Shown piece after piece: positions 6,177 through 7,669 of a stretch of DNA of 7,669 bases (position 1 is the first letter of the stretch; each line of letters opens with the position of its first letter). Source of the stretch: CAZRRV01 sp964602735 (lineage in GTDB: Bacteria > Bacillota > Clostridia > Oscillospirales > Acutalibacteraceae); assembly GCA_964602735.1 (NCBI GenBank), contig CAZRRV010000056.1, positions 1 to 7,669 on the forward strand. The letters are read 5' to 3'. The notes under the pieces are model-generated. The model worked only from the letters and a program-made list of their open reading frames with translations. It did no database searches and had not been told where the DNA came from. The position numbers were made by a program, and so were the translations under genes.

Positions 6177-7626
6177 CCTTTTCCGCAAATACTTTTTAAC
6201 GATAATATGCCTCCTGCTCGCCTTTTTCGTGTTTTTCGGGCTGGCGCTCGGCGTATCCGCGGGCAACTTTTTTACGAACGACAAAAAGGAACTGCTCGGC
6301 AACAACTGCGAAATAGCGGCGTCTTTCTACCGGGATACGATCGATTCCGAAAGCGGCGGGTTCCCGGTGGTGTACCGTATGCTGCAGGCAACCGCCCGTT
6401 CGGGCGACTGCGATATGTTTGTGTGCGACGCCGGCGGAACCGTGATGTGCTGCACCTGCTCCGATTATAAGCGCGACGGCGTCTGTATGCACTCCGACGG
6501 CGTGATCGGCGAAAACATTCTCAAACGCGCCCGGAGCGACGAGGAATATTTTGAAGTGGGCGATTTGGGCGGCAGGCTCGAAAGCAACGGCTATACCGCC
6601 GCGAGAGCGGTTACGAACGACGCCGGCGAGGCCGTGGGGACGGTGTTCGCCACCGTATCCGCCGACGATTTGCAGAATCTGTATTCAAGTCTTGTGAAAA
6701 TGTTTCTGATTGCCGCGATTCTGCCGACCTGCCTCGTTATCGGCTTCGCCTACGCCGCGAGTTTAAGGCTCACAAGGCCGCTTAAATCGATGTCCGAGGC
6801 CTCGAAAGCCATGGCAAAAGGCGATTTTTCAAAGAGGGTGCCGGTTCGCGGCAACGATGAGATTGCCGAGCTTGCGCGGTCGTTCAACGATATGTGCAAC
6901 TCGTTGAGCCAGCTTGAAATGATGCGGCGGAGTTTTGTCGCCAATGTGTCGCACGAGCTTAAAACCCCGATGACAACCATCGCCGGGTTCGTCGACGGGA
7001 TTTTAGACGGCACGATTTCGGGCGACCGCCGCGACGAATACCTGAAAATAGTTTCGAACGAGGTACACCGCCTGTCGCGGCTGGTACAGTCGATGCTGAA
7101 TCTGTCGCGGCTCGAATCGGGCGAGCAAAAGCCGAATTTCGCCGAAAACGATCTGTCGGAAACGGTTATTTCGGTTGTGCTGTCGTTTGAGCGGAAAATC
7201 GAGGAGAAAGGCATTGAAATCGCGGGACTCGACACCATGCCGCCCGCAATCGCCGAGTTTGACGGGGATTTAATCCACCAGGTGATTTACAATCTTGTCG
7301 ACAACGCCGTAAAATTCACCGATAACGGCGGAACCGTGAAATTCTCGGCGCGGAACACGGAAAACGCGGTTATATTCACGATCCGCAACACCGGCGCGGG
7401 CATCGGCGAGGAGGATCTGCCGCATATTTTCGAGAGATTCTACAAATCCGACCGCTCCCGCTCCAGGGTAAAAGACAGTACCGGGCTCGGTCTGTATATC
7501 GTAAAATCCATTGTCGATATTCACGGGGGAAAGATAGTCGTGCGCAGCAAAGTCGACGCGTATACCGAGTTTGAGCTGACGCTGCCGAAAAAACAGAAGA
7601 AGGATGATCTTGATGCGGGAATTTGA
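6166..7626 (+). CDS. Membrane sensor histidine kinase with a Cys-rich extracytoplasmic domain
   Basis: A 486-residue kinase, partner of the preceding regulator. Order of parts: transmembrane helix about 10-33, extracytoplasmic sensor about 34-174, second helix about 176-199, HAMP domain about 200-252, H-box FVANVSHELKTP (257-268) with phospho-acceptor His263, N-box NLVDNAVKFT (376-385), G1 box NTGAGI (408-413), F-box FERFYKSD (422-429) and G2 box STGLGLYIVKS (438-448). The first residue of the G1 box is Asn where Asp is classical, a variant seen in other Firmicute kinases, so activity is expected. The sensor holds seven cysteines (48, 82, 87, 95, 96, 98, 107) and His109, most within 28 residues, suggesting metal or redox sensing; the ligand is unknown. 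Its ribosome binding site is weak, so translation is probably coupled. It overlaps the next gene by 14 nt. Confidence 0.95.
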   Translation: MNNSLFRKYFLTIICLLLAFFVFFGLALGVSAGNFFTNDKKELLGNNCEIAASFYRDTIDSESGGFPVVYRMLQATARSGDCDMFVCDAGGTVMCCTCSDYKRDGVCMHSDGVIGENILKRARSDEEYFEVGDLGGRLESNGYTAARAVTNDAGEAVGTVFATVSADDLQNLYSSLVKMFLIAAILPTCLVIGFAYAASLRLTRPLKSMSEASKAMAKGDFSKRVPVRGNDEIAELARSFNDMCNSLSQLEMMRRSFVANVSHELKTPMTTIAGFVDGILDGTISGDRRDEYLKIVSNEVHRLSRLVQSMLNLSRLESGEQKPNFAENDLSETVISVVLSFERKIEEKGIEIAGLDTMPPAIAEFDGDLIHQVIYNLVDNAVKFTDNGGTVKFSARNTENAVIFTIRNTGAGIGEEDLPHIFERFYKSDRSRSRVKDSTGLGLYIVKSIVDIHGGKIVVRSKVDAYTEFELTLPKKQKKDDLDAGI

Positions 7627-7669
7627 CGACGAAAACATGAATACGGAAGACAATAATACCGAACCCGCG
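7613..7669 (+). CDS. Start of the third gene of the two-component operon (partial, product unknown)
   Basis: ATG 7613 opens a frame that runs off the window after 19 codons, reading MREFDDENMNTEDNNTEPA. AAGGA at 7600-7604 lies 8 nt before it, and the gene overlaps the end of the kinase by 14 nt, so it is probably cotranslated. The visible part is acidic, rich in Asn, Asp and Glu, and looks disordered. In many Clostridia a response regulator and kinase are followed by a membrane-anchored HtrA/DegP-like trypsin-fold protease, whose cytoplasmic N-terminus is often of this kind. That is inference from gene order, since no catalytic residue is visible. An internal ATG at 7637 lacks a ribosome binding site. 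Confidence 0.6.
   Translation, partial: MREFDDENMNTEDNNTEPA

Noticed and set aside
5763..6305. 180-codon minus-strand open frame opposite the regulator and kinase junction
   Set aside because: Both plus-strand genes are certain, and the antisense translation shows no family signature.

Overview
The window reads as a chromosomal segment of a low-to-moderate-GC Firmicute of the Clostridia, possibly an Oscillospirales-type anaerobe. Support comes from Soj/Spo0J-type ParA and ParB, a Bacillus-type parS motif, strong GGAGGGG ribosome binding sites, and a response regulator/histidine kinase pair of a kind common in that group. All complete genes lie on the + strand. A chromosomal parABS locus next to serS suggests a site near the replication origin, but no DnaA-box cluster or rsmG/mnmG is visible, so the origin itself is not shown.

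Layout. Positions 1-54 hold the first 18 codons of a leftward gene whose N-terminus resembles EcoRI-type adenine methyltransferases. Positions 55-311 are a divergent control region. It has back-to-back promoters, each with an extended -10, and between them two 20-bp parS-like palindromes plus further inverted repeats. Next comes a tight gene run: parA (TTG start), parB (GTG start), serS, dgt and ung. Gaps are 5, 12 and 29 nt, and dgt and ung overlap by 20 nt. A 118-nt AT-rich gap then carries a PhoB/PhoP-box-like direct repeat and leads into a second run: an OmpR/PhoB-family response regulator, a membrane histidine kinase with a cysteine-rich outer domain, and the start of a third gene. These last three overlap one another by 11 and 14 nt.

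How they work together. ParA and ParB, with the parS sites, form the origin-segregation module. SerS charges tRNA-Ser. Dgt (dGTP hydrolysis) and Ung (uracil removal from DNA) form a small nucleotide-pool and DNA-fidelity pair. The two-component system probably senses an envelope or redox condition and controls itself and the gene that follows it.

Most of the window is ordinary housekeeping sequence. The parts worth a second look are the paired, mirror-image-degenerate parS sites with nested inverted repeats, the methyltransferase-like gene beside parAB, the cysteine cluster in the kinase sensor, and the direct repeat before the response regulator. I did not find a clear previously undescribed system.
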